A stretch of DNA of 64,000 bases from a virus: the IMG/VR virus record IMGVR_UViG_3300018065_000011, positions 62,001 through 126,000 of that record; one strand, written 5' to 3'. The position numbers and the translations under genes are program-made. A model generated the notes under the pieces. That model had not been told where the DNA came from. It worked only from the letters and a program-made list of their open reading frames with translations, and ran no database searches. Positions 1 through 7,731 of the stretch are shown here, piece by piece; position 1 is the stretch's first letter, and each line of letters begins with the position of its first letter.

Positions 1-2
1 AG

Positions 3-245
3 GGACGAGCCCACCGCCACTGTGTGGTGAGCTATGCGCGGAGCATCGAGGATGGCGGAACGTCGATCTGGAGTCTTCAAGTAGATGGCGTGCGCAGGGT
101 GACGATCGAGGTCAACAATCGCACGCGACAGATCGTACAAGCAGCCGGAAAGTTCAATCGCCGTGCGACTCCGGTTGAGAAGAAAACCATCGATCAGTGG
201 GTAGCCAAGAACGGGCTTGCCAAGAACAAATGGCTGCGGTGGTAG
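3..245 (+). CDS. PcfJ-like protein, C-terminal part (5' end outside window)
   Basis: The reading frame is open from the window edge to a TAG at 243-245. The visible 80 residues contain HCVVSYA, then TSIWSL, then RVTIEV and an RQIVQAAGKFN stretch. This order resembles the C-terminal part of PcfJ-like proteins of phages and conjugative elements, whose role is unknown. GTG codons exist at 21-26, but the conserved HC lies before them, so the gene almost certainly starts upstream of the window. It is followed 39 nt later by speD on the same strand. Confidence 0.6.
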   Translation, partial: GRAHRHCVVSYARSIEDGGTSIWSLQVDGVRRVTIEVNNRTRQIVQAAGKFNRRATPVEKKTIDQWVAKNGLAKNKWLRW

Positions 246-284
246 CTTGTCTATCCTGGCGGATAAGTCAGGAGGCCCCGTGGA

Positions 285-629
285 TTGCTCGGACGACACG
301 CCATTATCGACGGCAACGGCGCAGACGCCGCGTTGCTCGATGATCCAGGGCGCCTTGAGGCGCTCCTGAAGGCTGCTGTCGAGGAGACCGGGGCGACCGT
401 CCTGAGTTGTCACAGTCACCAATTCGAGCCCCAGGGCGTGACTGTCGCGATTATCCTGGCCGAGAGCCACGCGACCATCCACACGTATCCCGAGCACGGC
501 TGCTACATGGCCGACGTGTTCACTTGCGGGAGCCTCGATCCGACCGCCGCTGTCGAAATCCTGAAAACCTCATTTGGCGGGGACGCCCGTGTTCTCCAGC
601 TATCGCGAGGAGTGACTTCCAATGATTAG
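285..629 (+). CDS. speD: S-adenosylmethionine decarboxylase proenzyme
   Basis: This 114-residue protein makes decarboxylated SAM, the aminopropyl donor for spermidine. The pyruvoyl-enzyme motif AESHATIHTYPE is intact: self-cleavage is expected between E60 and S61, giving the pyruvoyl group on the alpha chain, with H66 and C81 (FTCG) as the usual processing and proton-donor residues. Length fits the short class 1B (bacterial/archaeal) enzymes. The start is TTG, chosen because AGGAGG at 270-275 sits 9 nt upstream; a GTG at 280 is out of frame. Its likely partner is the pyruvoyl arginine decarboxylase at 21504-22109. Confidence 0.93.
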   Translation: MLGRHAIIDGNGADAALLDDPGRLEALLKAAVEETGATVLSCHSHQFEPQGVTVAIILAESHATIHTYPEHGCYMADVFTCGSLDPTAAVEILKTSFGGDARVLQLSRGVTSND

Positions 630-662
630 TGCGGGGCTCGGATGTAGCTAGGGCGACTGTAG

Positions 663-1220
663 CTACGTTTGCTTCTCTGTACCATGGTTGAATTTTGATT
701 CGTGTTCGGCGTGTTCGAATGAGAGAACAGTGTGGTCGTGCAGGAAAGCGATTTCTTCGCCTGTTAGTGGCCGGACAACGACTCGCGGGCCGTACACGGT
801 TAGCGTATTCTTGCGGTCGGGGACATGAGCCAGGATCTCTCTAGAGCGTAGATGATTCCACATCATGTCGTAGCCGCAAGCACTCCCGTCTGTGTTTTTG
901 CCGAGATAGATGATGATCTCAGCGTCGGCCAGGATATCCACGATGCCGCATCTCCAGTTGACGATCCAAGACGCGAGCACTACCTTTGCTCGTTCGGTCA
1001 GGTTGTGGAAGTAGGACTGAAGACCTTGAACACGAGAGTCAGGAGAGTCGGGCAGCGGGTGTCTGTCCACCGCGATGACTCTGTGTGCGCCGAGGTCAAC
1101 AAGAGTCAGGGCCATTTTCAGGTCGCCTGCGCCCAAGTCCATTACGGTCTGGCCATGGACGAATCTTCGCACCACGCGGGCTTGGGGGCTGGATAGGGGG
1201 CTGGATAGGCGTCCGCTCAT
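663..1220 (-). CDS. class I SAM-dependent methyltransferase-like protein
   Basis: The 185-residue protein has a Rossmann-type motif I, VMDLGAGDLKMALTLVDLG, followed by RVIAVDRHPLP, in which the acidic residue would bind the SAM ribose. The region downstream is less typical and I see no clear substrate motif. The start is ATG at 1218-1220, giving a product that begins MSGRLSSP. An in-frame longer version would overlap the upstream gene heavily. It lies 7 nt after the gene ending at 1228 and is probably cotranscribed with it. Target unknown. Confidence 0.55.
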   Translation of the reverse strand: MSGRLSSPLSSPQARVVRRFVHGQTVMDLGAGDLKMALTLVDLGAHRVIAVDRHPLPDSPDSRVQGLQSYFHNLTERAKVVLASWIVNWRCGIVDILADAEIIIYLGKNTDGSACGYDMMWNHLRSREILAHVPDRKNTLTVYGPRVVVRPLTGEEIAFLHDHTVLSFEHAEHESKFNHGTEKQT

Positions 1221-1227
1221 GTAAGGC

Positions 1228-1590
1228 TCAGGTCCACCTGTCGTCGCCCGGCGGGAGGGATTCGAGCCATTTCGTAGCATCGCACGGGGATACTTGTGGG
1301 AGCCCAAGCGCTTCTTTGTGGTGTACGAAGGTGCCATCCTGTCCTAGCGTGGCCTGCCCCCGCTCGACGCACCTGGCACACATCGTGCGGGCGACTTCGT
1401 GGGCTATTCGGTCTGCGAAACGTTCGGCAGCATCACAGTCTCCCTTGTTCCACACGGCTCGGTTGTTTTGCATCATGCCTCCGCGAAGGAACGCGATCAC
1501 TTCGCGAATGCCGTCGAGCCTACCTGTCTTGTACACGTCGCGAAGATGCTGATCTGCGAAGGCAGCGTCTATGTCGATGTGCGGTTTCAT
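1228..1590 (-). CDS. hypothetical protein with CxxC
   Basis: This 120-residue product begins MKPHIDIDAAF at an ATG (1588-1590) preceded by an AAAGGGGG ribosome site. It contains one MCARC knuckle near residue 72 but no second metal-binding pair, so a zinc finger is not established. The reading frame stays open far upstream, but the ribosome site supports this start. Not recognised. It precedes the methyltransferase-like gene in the same leftward block. Confidence 0.5.
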   Translation of the reverse strand: MKPHIDIDAAFADQHLRDVYKTGRLDGIREVIAFLRGGMMQNNRAVWNKGDCDAAERFADRIAHEVARTMCARCVERGQATLGQDGTFVHHKEALGLPQVSPCDATKWLESLPPGDDRWT

Positions 1591-1925
1591 TGCATCCCCC
1601 TTTCTCGTTCGGCTGCTTCCAAAATGGAAGCCATGGCTCCCGAATACGGACCTGATATCCTGTATCTGAACATGGTGCAGTTGTTGGGATCGTTCGGTTG
1701 CCGGAAGGCTTTGCGAGCATTCGCGCACAAGTTGTTCGAAGTCGTTACGCGCTCCCGAATCTGTAGGATATCCAGCAGCCGTCTGAGTCTGACCAAAAGA
1801 AGCCAAGCCCCTCAACAGCAGCAATGTCTTCTTCGGCCATCTGTTCCTTGGCTAGTCAGGTGCGAGAGATCATGGCGAGTAGCTGCCTGTTTGTTCGTAC
1901 CATTGTCTCGCATTCCCAGTTGGCC
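1591..1925. other. gap without an assigned gene
   Basis: About 335 bases lie between the ligase stop and the start of the next leftward gene. Open frames exist on both strands, but none has a ribosome site and a recognisable product. I see no tRNA T-arm on either strand. It may hold the promoter for the two genes to its left. Confidence 0.4.
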
Positions 1926-2603
1926 CTAGTACCTGTAATTCTTGTGTGGCTTGCGAACGCGCACGAGCCATTCGGAGTTGTTCTTCTCGTTCACGCCAGG
2001 CTTGAGAAGGCCGCCGGGGTCTTTGAGAACGAGACCTTCGATCTCATCCATGTCAACGAGCCGGTTGAAAAGCTCGCCTGCCTCATCGGCGTTGGCGGGA
2101 GTGAAGGTTTCAGCCAGCCAGACGTTCTGTGCGGCTACCAGAGCGACTTTCCGGCCCGTGTCCTCTTCGTACTTGGTCGGGTTCCCGAGCGTTTCTCGGA
2201 GCCGTGAGAGCCTCTCCTGGTAGGCCGTGCCCGTCAGGTAGCTCCCGTTGTGAACGAGGATGTCCCAGAGCACGATCCGGTCTTTGAGGCTGACCGTTTT
2301 AGAGTGCAGGATTTCGCCATCGAATACCTGCCACTTTCCGCGCTCCAGGAGGTCGCTGTCAAGCAGAGACTTGAGTGCTTGATGCGTCTCCGGGTGCTCG
2401 TGAATCAGGTAGAGTTTGTGTTCCTCGCGGTGGCGGCTGCGAAGATGCACTTCGCCATCTGGATCGAGGAAGATAGTCGTGCGTGTCCCATTGAATTTGA
2501 ATTGGGCCAGCCAGCCTGGAAATTTCCCCAAGTCGCGGGGGTGGACGGAGCCCTCCGGTCGTGGGGGCCACATCACAAACATCTTCTTGTATGGGATGCT
2601 CAT
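1926..2603 (-). CDS. ATP-dependent polynucleotide ligase (nucleotidyltransferase domain only)
   Basis: This 225-residue protein carries covalent nucleotidyltransferase motifs in order: motif I KFNGTR (nucleophile K36), motif III FDGEIL near 95, motif IV EGLVLKDP near 190 and motif V WLVRVRKPHK near 214. It would seal nicks using ATP via an adenylated lysine. It ends just after motif V, so it lacks the OB-fold of most DNA ligases. The sequence alone does not say whether DNA or RNA is the substrate. The ATG overlaps the previous gene's stop as ATGA, so the two are translationally coupled. An RNA substrate would matter for the unusual tRNAs in this genome. Confidence 0.8.
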   Translation of the reverse strand: MSIPYKKMFVMWPPRPEGSVHPRDLGKFPGWLAQFKFNGTRTTIFLDPDGEVHLRSRHREEHKLYLIHEHPETHQALKSLLDSDLLERGKWQVFDGEILHSKTVSLKDRIVLWDILVHNGSYLTGTAYQERLSRLRETLGNPTKYEEDTGRKVALVAAQNVWLAETFTPANADEAGELFNRLVDMDEIEGLVLKDPGGLLKPGVNEKNNSEWLVRVRKPHKNYRY

Positions 2604-2926
2604 GTGGATTGCTTGGAAGGATACCAGCCGCCGCGCGCCAGCGTCTTGAGCCGTTCCTCACGGATGGGTTTGCAGAGCCAGTGGTCGCACTCGCGCTTTT
2701 GGTGCGAACGGCACCCGAAGATCTGGTGAAGGTGCTCCTCGATGTCGGGATACTGTCGAGTCTTGTCGCCCTCGCTCACGCGAATGGCAAGGGCAGTCTC
2801 GATGTCCCCGTCGCGGAGGCACTGGATGATGTCGGAGATGCAAGAACGCCCGCCACCGTGAAACTCATCCATTCGCTGTAGCTCAGCGATTTGCTCCTCG
2901 GAGACGGGATATCTTGGCTTGTGCAT
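2600..2926 (-). CDS. hypothetical protein
   Basis: The 108-residue product starts MHKPRYPVSEEQIAE and is mostly polar, with several Cys and His residues (CRSHQKRECDHWLC) towards the C-terminus that could bind metal. No family is recognised. It overlaps the ligase start by 4 nt (ATGA), so a joint role with the ligase is possible. A 12-bp hairpin lies between this gene and the next gene upstream. Confidence 0.5.
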   Translation of the reverse strand: MHKPRYPVSEEQIAELQRMDEFHGGGRSCISDIIQCLRDGDIETALAIRVSEGDKTRQYPDIEEHLHQIFGCRSHQKRECDHWLCKPIREERLKTLARGGWYPSKQST

Positions 2927-2950
2927 CGTGCTTTTCAGAGAATGGAGAGC

Positions 2951-2990
2951 GCCCCGGTCCTCCCGAAAACTGAAGCGAGAGGACCGGGGC
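2951..2990 (-). terminator. 12-bp perfect hairpin between two leftward genes
   Basis: gccccggtcctc at 2951-2962 pairs perfectly with gaggaccggggc at 2979-2990 around a 16-nt loop. It lies between the stop of the zinc-ribbon gene (3007) and the next start (2926). There is no clean U-tract, so it may be an attenuator or an mRNA processing or stability element rather than a full terminator. Confidence 0.55.
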
Positions 2991-3006
2991 AGGAGATGAC
3001 CACCCT

Positions 3007-3831
3007 CTAACCCTTGCCCTGCAACGTCGCCATCGAGGTTTCGTTGATCAGGGCGAAACACTCGTCGGGATCCTTGCCGCCAAGGTCCGCCTTCTTGACT
3101 TGCGGCACGGGCTTCAGAATCTCCATGATGGCCTGGATCTTCTCGGCAAGCTCACCGTCCGCCTCGCACTCCTCCGCGATGCCGGGGAGAGCCTCCATGA
3201 TGCCATCCTTGGCCGTGACCTTGGGACGGAAGATCTGCCCCACGTGCTCGGAGGCTCCGTCCTTGACCTTGACCTTGGAGAGATCGGCGCCGCACTGGCT
3301 GCAAAACTTCACGTTGCCCATCTTGGTGTCGCACTTGGGGCACATCTTGTGGCCGCCAACGAGATTCTGGATGGCTTCCTGAAGGTCATCCATGTAGCCC
3401 AGAGTCTTCACGGCGTCCATGTCGATCTCGATGCCGGAAGTCTCGATGTACTCGGAGAGATCGGCTCCGATCATCTCCAGCGCCTCTTGCTTCTCGGCCG
3501 TGACCGTGATCCGCCGAGTCATGGTGTACTGGAAGGTGCTCTCGTTGCCGCTGCAATTGCACATGTCGGGGCGCTTGCCCGTCTCTGCAAACTGCTCGCA
3601 CCACCACTGGAGCAAGTGAGCCTTGACGCGCTTCTCGGCAAGCTCACCCTTCTTCTTGAGATCGTCCTTGATCACCTTGTACGCCATCGCAATGTCAGCG
3701 ACTTGGCGTAGCTCCTTGGGAAGATCAACTTCCGCGCGGACCTTGGCGCTCTTGCCCTTGGATTTGGTCTGGGCTGCCTTTCCTCCGAAGAGGCCATCGA
3801 CGGCGGCAGCGGTAGCTTTCTTCTTTGCCAT
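3007..3831 (-). CDS. zinc-ribbon protein of unknown function
   Basis: This 274-residue protein has a Lys/Ala-rich N-terminus (about residues 1-35), a middle region rich in charged helix, and a zinc ribbon CPKCDTKMGNVKFCSQCG near residues 163-180, with two CxxC knuckles. A separate CNCSG sequence lies near residue 91. The layout suggests a nucleic-acid or protein-binding phage protein, but no family is recognised. ATG at 3829-3831 follows an AGAGGAG-like site on the leftward strand. The divergent neighbour starts at 3966. Confidence 0.6.
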   Translation of the reverse strand: MAKKKATAAAVDGLFGGKAAQTKSKGKSAKVRAEVDLPKELRQVADIAMAYKVIKDDLKKKGELAEKRVKAHLLQWWCEQFAETGKRPDMCNCSGNESTFQYTMTRRITVTAEKQEALEMIGADLSEYIETSGIEIDMDAVKTLGYMDDLQEAIQNLVGGHKMCPKCDTKMGNVKFCSQCGADLSKVKVKDGASEHVGQIFRPKVTAKDGIMEALPGIAEECEADGELAEKIQAIMEILKPVPQVKKADLGGKDPDECFALINETSMATLQGKG

Positions 3832-3965
3832 GTGGTCTTTTCTCCTCTAGAGGCTCTACGCGAGAATGGCCCGATAGTATACTTTTGGGGGTAAGGTACT
3901 TGAAAAGATTGGGGTTTTTCGAGCGCTTTGCTGACGCTCGATCCTTTTGGCGTAGGATAGGACAC

Positions 3966-4220
3966 ATGGCCGGTGGAGGAATCCCAGTCCAGTATCTCAT
4001 TCCCGAGCGCTACGTGGAGACCAAGGTTTGCCGCTGCGCTGACCATCCCGACGCTCGCGCTTCCTTATTTGAGATTGCCTTCCGTGTCGCGTGTCCTGTG
4101 TGCGGCAAACCAATGGAGCGGATCTCCAAGTGGATTGATGCCTGGACCTTAACTCTGGAGCCTGGTTGGACCGGAGACCCGCACCCTCCGAAGGGTGCCG
4201 TCTCTATTAAAGGAAGCTGA
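3966..4220 (+). CDS. small cysteine-rich protein
   Basis: This 84-residue product starts MAGGGIPVQYLIPER and has VCRCADH followed about 25 residues later by CPVCGKP, a plausible zinc-binding arrangement. A possible AGGATAGG ribosome site lies just upstream of the ATG. A 7-bp hairpin (tcgagcg/cgctcga, about 3919-3941) stands between it and the divergent gene. Function unknown. Confidence 0.5.
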   Translation: MAGGGIPVQYLIPERYVETKVCRCADHPDARASLFEIAFRVACPVCGKPMERISKWIDAWTLTLEPGWTGDPHPPKGAVSIKGS

Positions 4221-4633
4221 GCCCGTGGCTCGCACTACCGCCGGTAGTGTGGGGCATGTCGGCAAACAGCGATCACGTGGTGGGATTGGTACAACGCCAA
4301 CCAGGCCAGCTATCGGTGGGAGGTCATCAAGGAGGCGGAGTTTCCCGCAAACATGCGCGCGCGAGCGTGATCCAATTTCTGCTTGACTTCCAGCAGGAAG
4401 AGGCGTACACCCGTTCTAGTCGCTCCCCTTGGCAGGACAGCGACGGAAACATTCACGCCATGACGAAACGCACCACAACAACAGCTATGCTCAGTGCCCG
4501 AGTGGCCCTGCATGGCTTTGTACGTCCAAATATGGACGATACGACCCCGTGTTGAGCGTTTCCCCGGCGTGAACCAAGACAAAGAGACAAAGCGCCGGGG
4601 GCCGCCGGTACGGGCAGGGCTGCCTAGCCGAAC
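4221..4633. other. unassigned region, possibly a decayed gene
   Basis: Short protein-like stretches occur in successive different frames: WWDWYNANQASYRW with a stop at 4368-4370, then IQFLLDFQQEEAYTR, then PAWLCTSKYGRYD ending at about 4570. None has a proper start. This could be a frameshifted remnant or chance. The tRNA cluster begins right after it. Confidence 0.3.
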
Positions 4634-4705
4634 GCTAGCGTAGCTCAACGGTAGAGCAGAGCACTTGTAATGCTCAGGTTGTCGGTTCAAATCCGACCGC
4701 TAGCT
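4634..4705 (+). tRNA. tRNA-Thr(UGU)
   Basis: A complete cloverleaf. Acceptor gctagcg pairs with cgctagc, the D-arm is gctc/gagc, the anticodon loop is cttgtaa (TGT), and the T-arm is gtcgg ttcaaat ccgac. First of three threonine isoacceptors in a row. Confidence 0.93.
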
Positions 4706-4718
4706 CAGAAAGGAGAAC

Positions 4719-4791
4719 GCCGCTGAAGCACAACAGGTCGTGCGTCTGATTCGTAATCAGGAGGTAGAGGGTTCGAGTCCCTCCGGCGGCT
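4719..4791 (+). tRNA. tRNA-Thr(CGU)
   Basis: Acceptor gccgctg pairs with cggcggc (one G-U), D-stem gcac/gtgc, anticodon loop ttcgtaa (CGT), T-arm gaggg ttcgagt ccctc. Confidence 0.9.
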
Positions 4792-4803
4792 CAAGTTGAA
4801 ATT

Positions 4804-4876
4804 GCCGATGTAGCTAAGTGGGAAGGCGCCGCCTTGGTACGGCGGAGATTCGTGGGTTCGATTCCCACCATCGGCT
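4804..4876 (+). tRNA. tRNA-Thr(GGU)
   Basis: Acceptor gccgatg/catcggc, anticodon stem ccgcc/ggcgg with loop ttggtac (GGT), T-arm gtggg ttcgatt cccac. Confidence 0.92.
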
Positions 4877-4878
4877 CT

Positions 4879-5026
4879 GGGAGACACAGGATCTCGTTTC
4901 GAGGTCACAAGCACGGTAAGACGCAGCATTCATAACGCTGAGACTGTGGGTTCAATCCCCACCCCCGCTTTCATGGCGGGGTAGTCAAATCGCAAGAACA
5001 CCTGACACACTCTCCTGTGTCCTCCC
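4879..5026 (+). ncRNA. permuted tRNA-Met(CAU)-like RNA, broken in the D-loop
   Basis: Outer stem 4879-4890 pairs with 5014-5026 (one bulge). CACAAGC is at 4906-4912, preceded by inner-stem strand AGGT whose partner ACCT follows the tRNA body; ACTCT precedes the outer-stem partner. Inside, the tRNA is circularly permuted. The 3' part comes first: D-loop end ggtaa and D-stem gac, anticodon arm with ttCATaa, T-arm gtggg ttcaatc cccac, acceptor ccccgct (4963-4969). A short ttcat linker follows, then the 5' part: acceptor ggcgggg (4975-4981), D-stem gtc and aaat. Joining aaat to ggtaa would give a normal D-loop. The flanking motifs are shared with seven other loci. It is either a permuted tRNA precursor or a tRNA-mimicking RNA. 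Confidence 0.8.
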
Positions 5027-5071
5027 GACCCTTCCAGACTTCAACCCGCAACCCGAAAGGAGGACAATCTG

Positions 5072-5197
5072 ATGCCTGACGATGATGACGATGACGATGA
5101 TCGCTTGCCCGCGTTGGTGAAGTCTGGTCTATCACGCTTGGTTGTCAGCCAAGAGGTCATGGGTTCAAATCCCATACGCGGGGCTGGAGGTCCGTAA
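5072..5197 (+). CDS. possible acidic micro-ORF overlapping tRNA-Asp
   Basis: An AAAGGAGG site at 5057-5064 lies 7 nt before an ATG that encodes 41 residues beginning MPDDDDDDDDRLP. Most of the frame runs through tRNA-Asp, which argues against a real product, but the strong ribosome site makes it worth recording. Confidence 0.2.
   Translation: MPDDDDDDDDRLPALVKSGLSRLVVSQEVMGSNPIRGAGGP
5108..5183 (+). tRNA. tRNA-Asp(GUC)
   Basis: Acceptor cccgcgt/acgcggg, D-stem gtga/tcac, anticodon stem cttgg/ccaag with loop ttgtcag (GTC), T-arm atggg ttcaaat cccat, discriminator G. Confidence 0.9.
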
Positions 5198-5261
5198 CTC
5201 AGTTGGTCAGAGTGCCGCCCTTACAAGACGGAAGTCGCCGGTTCAACTCCGGCCGGGCCTA
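5188..5261 (+). tRNA. tRNA-Val(UAC)
   Basis: Acceptor aggtccg/cgggcct, D-stem actc/gagt, loop cttacaa (TAC), T-arm gccgg ttcaact ccggc. The anticodon stem has one C-A mismatch. A second Val(UAC) body with an insertion lies at 11122-11249. Confidence 0.87.
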
Positions 5262-5302
5262 CAAAGGAAGGTTTTGGAGTATATACAGGAAGGAGCGAAA
5301 CC

Positions 5303-5842
5303 ATGAACGGAGAAGCATTTGCATTTTCCGACGAATCGCGCAAAGCTCAGTTTGGCGCGACTAAAGTCTGTTCTAGGTGTCGTAGGGAGCTTCCTGTTGC
5401 CGACTTTTCGTATGCGAGCCGTGTAAAGCTCTATGCCTGGTGTCGCGACTGCGCACGGACTTATCAGCGGGAAGTCTATCGGACGTTTGAGGGGCAGATG
5501 AAGCATCGGGTTCGTGCGGCGCGAGGAAGGGCTCAGCGATTTGGTTTAGATTTCGATCTTGCCGTTCAGGATCTTCTTGAGTTGTGGGACGAACAGGACG
5601 GGAAGTGTGCAATTTCAGGATTGCCCATGGTCATCGATAGCGAAGAGGAGAAAGGGAAGCAAGCGTTTCGTCCGTCCGTTGACCGCATCGTTCCGAAACG
5701 CGGATACGTTCGGGGGAACATTCGGCTGGTGACGACTATCGTAAACTTCGGGATCAACAAGTGGGGTCTCGATCCGTTTCTTGCCATGTGCGAAGGTGTT
5801 GTTCAAACCATAGGCGAAAGGAAGGCATACCATGACTGTTGA
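5303..5842 (+). CDS. HNH-family endonuclease
   Basis: This 179-residue protein has two N-terminal CxxC pairs (CSRC near 26, CRDC near 49) and an HNH-like core LWDEQDGKCAISG followed by SVDRIVPKRGYVRGNIRLV. The same core is seen in the protein encoded at 24378-24923, so the two are paralogues. Such free-standing nucleases are often mobile; it sits between a tRNA cluster and the TROVE operon. The start follows an AGGAG site, and its end overlaps the TROVE gene by 11 nt, so it is cotranscribed with it. Confidence 0.75.
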   Translation: MNGEAFAFSDESRKAQFGATKVCSRCRRELPVADFSYASRVKLYAWCRDCARTYQREVYRTFEGQMKHRVRAARGRAQRFGLDFDLAVQDLLELWDEQDGKCAISGLPMVIDSEEEKGKQAFRPSVDRIVPKRGYVRGNIRLVTTIVNFGINKWGLDPFLAMCEGVVQTIGERKAYHDC

Positions 5843-7724
5843 AAACCTGGGGCCTGCTGAAAAGATCATCCAAGCTCTTTTGACGCACACGGACCATCTC
5901 TACCACAACCGACCGGGAATCGTGGTTGCCGACCGGCGTACCACGACTGGCGTGCGGTGGGATCCTGTCACGTGGAAGGCAGGCGAGAACGGTGAGCGTA
6001 CCGTCTACCGTTTGGTGAAGGCGGGACGTAAGCAGCGTCGTGTCGAGATCGGCACGATGAACGGCGAGAACCGCAAGATCATGAAGGACGGAGCCGAGGT
6101 AGGCGAGTACCGTCCGAGCGGCTTGTACCCCGAAGTCGCCATTTGGTTCTACAAGCAAGTTGCCGAAGTGTGGAAGCTGGACAACGAGTTTGCCGCACGT
6201 TGGGCATCGTTCGCGTTCCGTCAGGACCACCGCGATCTCAAGGTCGTTCTGGCCGCCTTCCTCTTGGTCCAGTCGCGTAAGGGCGATCCCGTCATGGACG
6301 GCATGGTCCGTCTGTTCGCGGATGAGGACTACAGGGACGTGGGCGAGGCGATGATCTTGCTCCAAGAGAAGGGCAAGGATCTCAACCCGAAGCTGTTGCT
6401 CCGCATCTGGGAGGTTCTCTCGTTGCCGGAGATCGCGGCTGTCAACCGCGAGCTTGGTTTCGGCAAGTCGGCAAAGCGTCCATTCCTGGGTCGTTGGAGC
6501 AGGGCGGTCGAGAAGTGGCTCCGCTACCGTGAAGAGAACCCGAAGATGCTGGAGGGTCTCGTCAAGGCCGGATTCAGAACCACGGTGATGACGCTTGCCC
6601 GGAAGATCGGCTACAAGCCCACGACTGATCGGTTCTTCGAAGTCCTGCGCTGGAAGCAGAAGCAGGCCGAAGATGGCCGTCGTGAGATGGCGATTGGCAA
6701 GGAAGTCAAGGCGGCCGAGTCTTGGGCGGATCTCGATGAAATGTCGATCTGCGAGATCATCGAGAAGACCAAGCCGAATTGGAAGCGGATCGTTGGTTTG
6801 CTTCCTTCCGAGGTTGGCGTGACCCGTGCAATCATGGCTGCGGCCATCGAGGCAGGCTCTCTGTCGGACAAGGACATCATCATCCTGACGCCGACGTTGG
6901 AGGAGCTTGGGCTGCTCAAGGTCCAAGAGATCAAGGAACGTCTCGACTCGGCCCTGGCTCGGGCGAACGACATGCGTGCGGCCAACATCGCTCGCAACGT
7001 CCGTGACAAGGAGACCAAGGAGACGCTGGAGGCGGGTGCCGACAAGGCCGCTCAGAAGGTGGTCGAGGAAGTCGCACGCGACATCACCATCGACTTCATC
7101 GTTGACATTTCGGCTTCGATGGAAGGCGCCCTGGATGCGGCCAAGCCGCTCATCGCCAAGTTTCTCCAGGCCCTTCCGGCTGATTACGTCAATGTTGCCG
7201 TGTTCAACACGGCAGGCCGTGAGGTCAAGGTCAAGCACAACTCGACCAAGGGCGTCGAGGCCGCTTTCCGCGGCATCAAGGCCGGAGGAGGCACTGACTA
7301 CGGTGCGGGTGTGCGGGCAGTCCAGAAGCACGCGACCCCGGAAGGCCACGATCGCATCATGGTCTTCATTGGGGATGAGGAAGCACGGCCGTTCGATGAG
7401 GCTGTGAGGGTGTCGGGTCTCAACCCGGTTGCCTTCGGATTCCTCAAGACGGTTCCCTTCGGAGGAGCCGCAGCGTGGCGTTATCGGCACTACGGGCCGG
7501 ACGGCAACATCGCAGTGCGGGAGACGGCTGCTCGTCTCAACATCCCATGCTTCATGATCGATGACCGCACTTTCGAGGACCCCTACGCAATCACTCGCAC
7601 TCTCCAGGCTTTGATTGCGGCGACTCCGGTTGGGGAAGTGACTCAGGCTCGTCCGCGTCCGCGCGTGACGCTCGTTGATCAGATTCTCAACACTGAGTTG
7701 CTTGCTAAGCCCGCATGGGCATGA
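5832..7724 (+). CDS. TROVE-like (Ro60/Rsr-type) RNA-binding protein with C-terminal VWA domain
   Basis: A 630-residue protein. Residues about 60-390 are helical-repeat-like, with sequences such as VMTLARKIGYKPTTDRFFEVLRW that resemble the TROVE ring of Ro proteins. The C-terminal part is a von Willebrand A domain with a complete MIDAS: DISAS near residue 430, GGGTDYG near 490 and FIGDEE near 515. Ro proteins bind Y RNAs and misfolded RNAs and act in RNA quality control with PNPase. The TROVE assignment rests on general layout and is less certain than the VWA domain. The gene begins an operon with JAB, possible Ubl and E1-like genes. Confidence 0.7.
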   Translation: MTVENLGPAEKIIQALLTHTDHLYHNRPGIVVADRRTTTGVRWDPVTWKAGENGERTVYRLVKAGRKQRRVEIGTMNGENRKIMKDGAEVGEYRPSGLYPEVAIWFYKQVAEVWKLDNEFAARWASFAFRQDHRDLKVVLAAFLLVQSRKGDPVMDGMVRLFADEDYRDVGEAMILLQEKGKDLNPKLLLRIWEVLSLPEIAAVNRELGFGKSAKRPFLGRWSRAVEKWLRYREENPKMLEGLVKAGFRTTVMTLARKIGYKPTTDRFFEVLRWKQKQAEDGRREMAIGKEVKAAESWADLDEMSICEIIEKTKPNWKRIVGLLPSEVGVTRAIMAAAIEAGSLSDKDIIILTPTLEELGLLKVQEIKERLDSALARANDMRAANIARNVRDKETKETLEAGADKAAQKVVEEVARDITIDFIVDISASMEGALDAAKPLIAKFLQALPADYVNVAVFNTAGREVKVKHNSTKGVEAAFRGIKAGGGTDYGAGVRAVQKHATPEGHDRIMVFIGDEEARPFDEAVRVSGLNPVAFGFLKTVPFGGAAAWRYRHYGPDGNIAVRETAARLNIPCFMIDDRTFEDPYAITRTLQALIAATPVGEVTQARPRPRVTLVDQILNTELLAKPAWA

Positions 7725-7731
7725 GGTCGTC

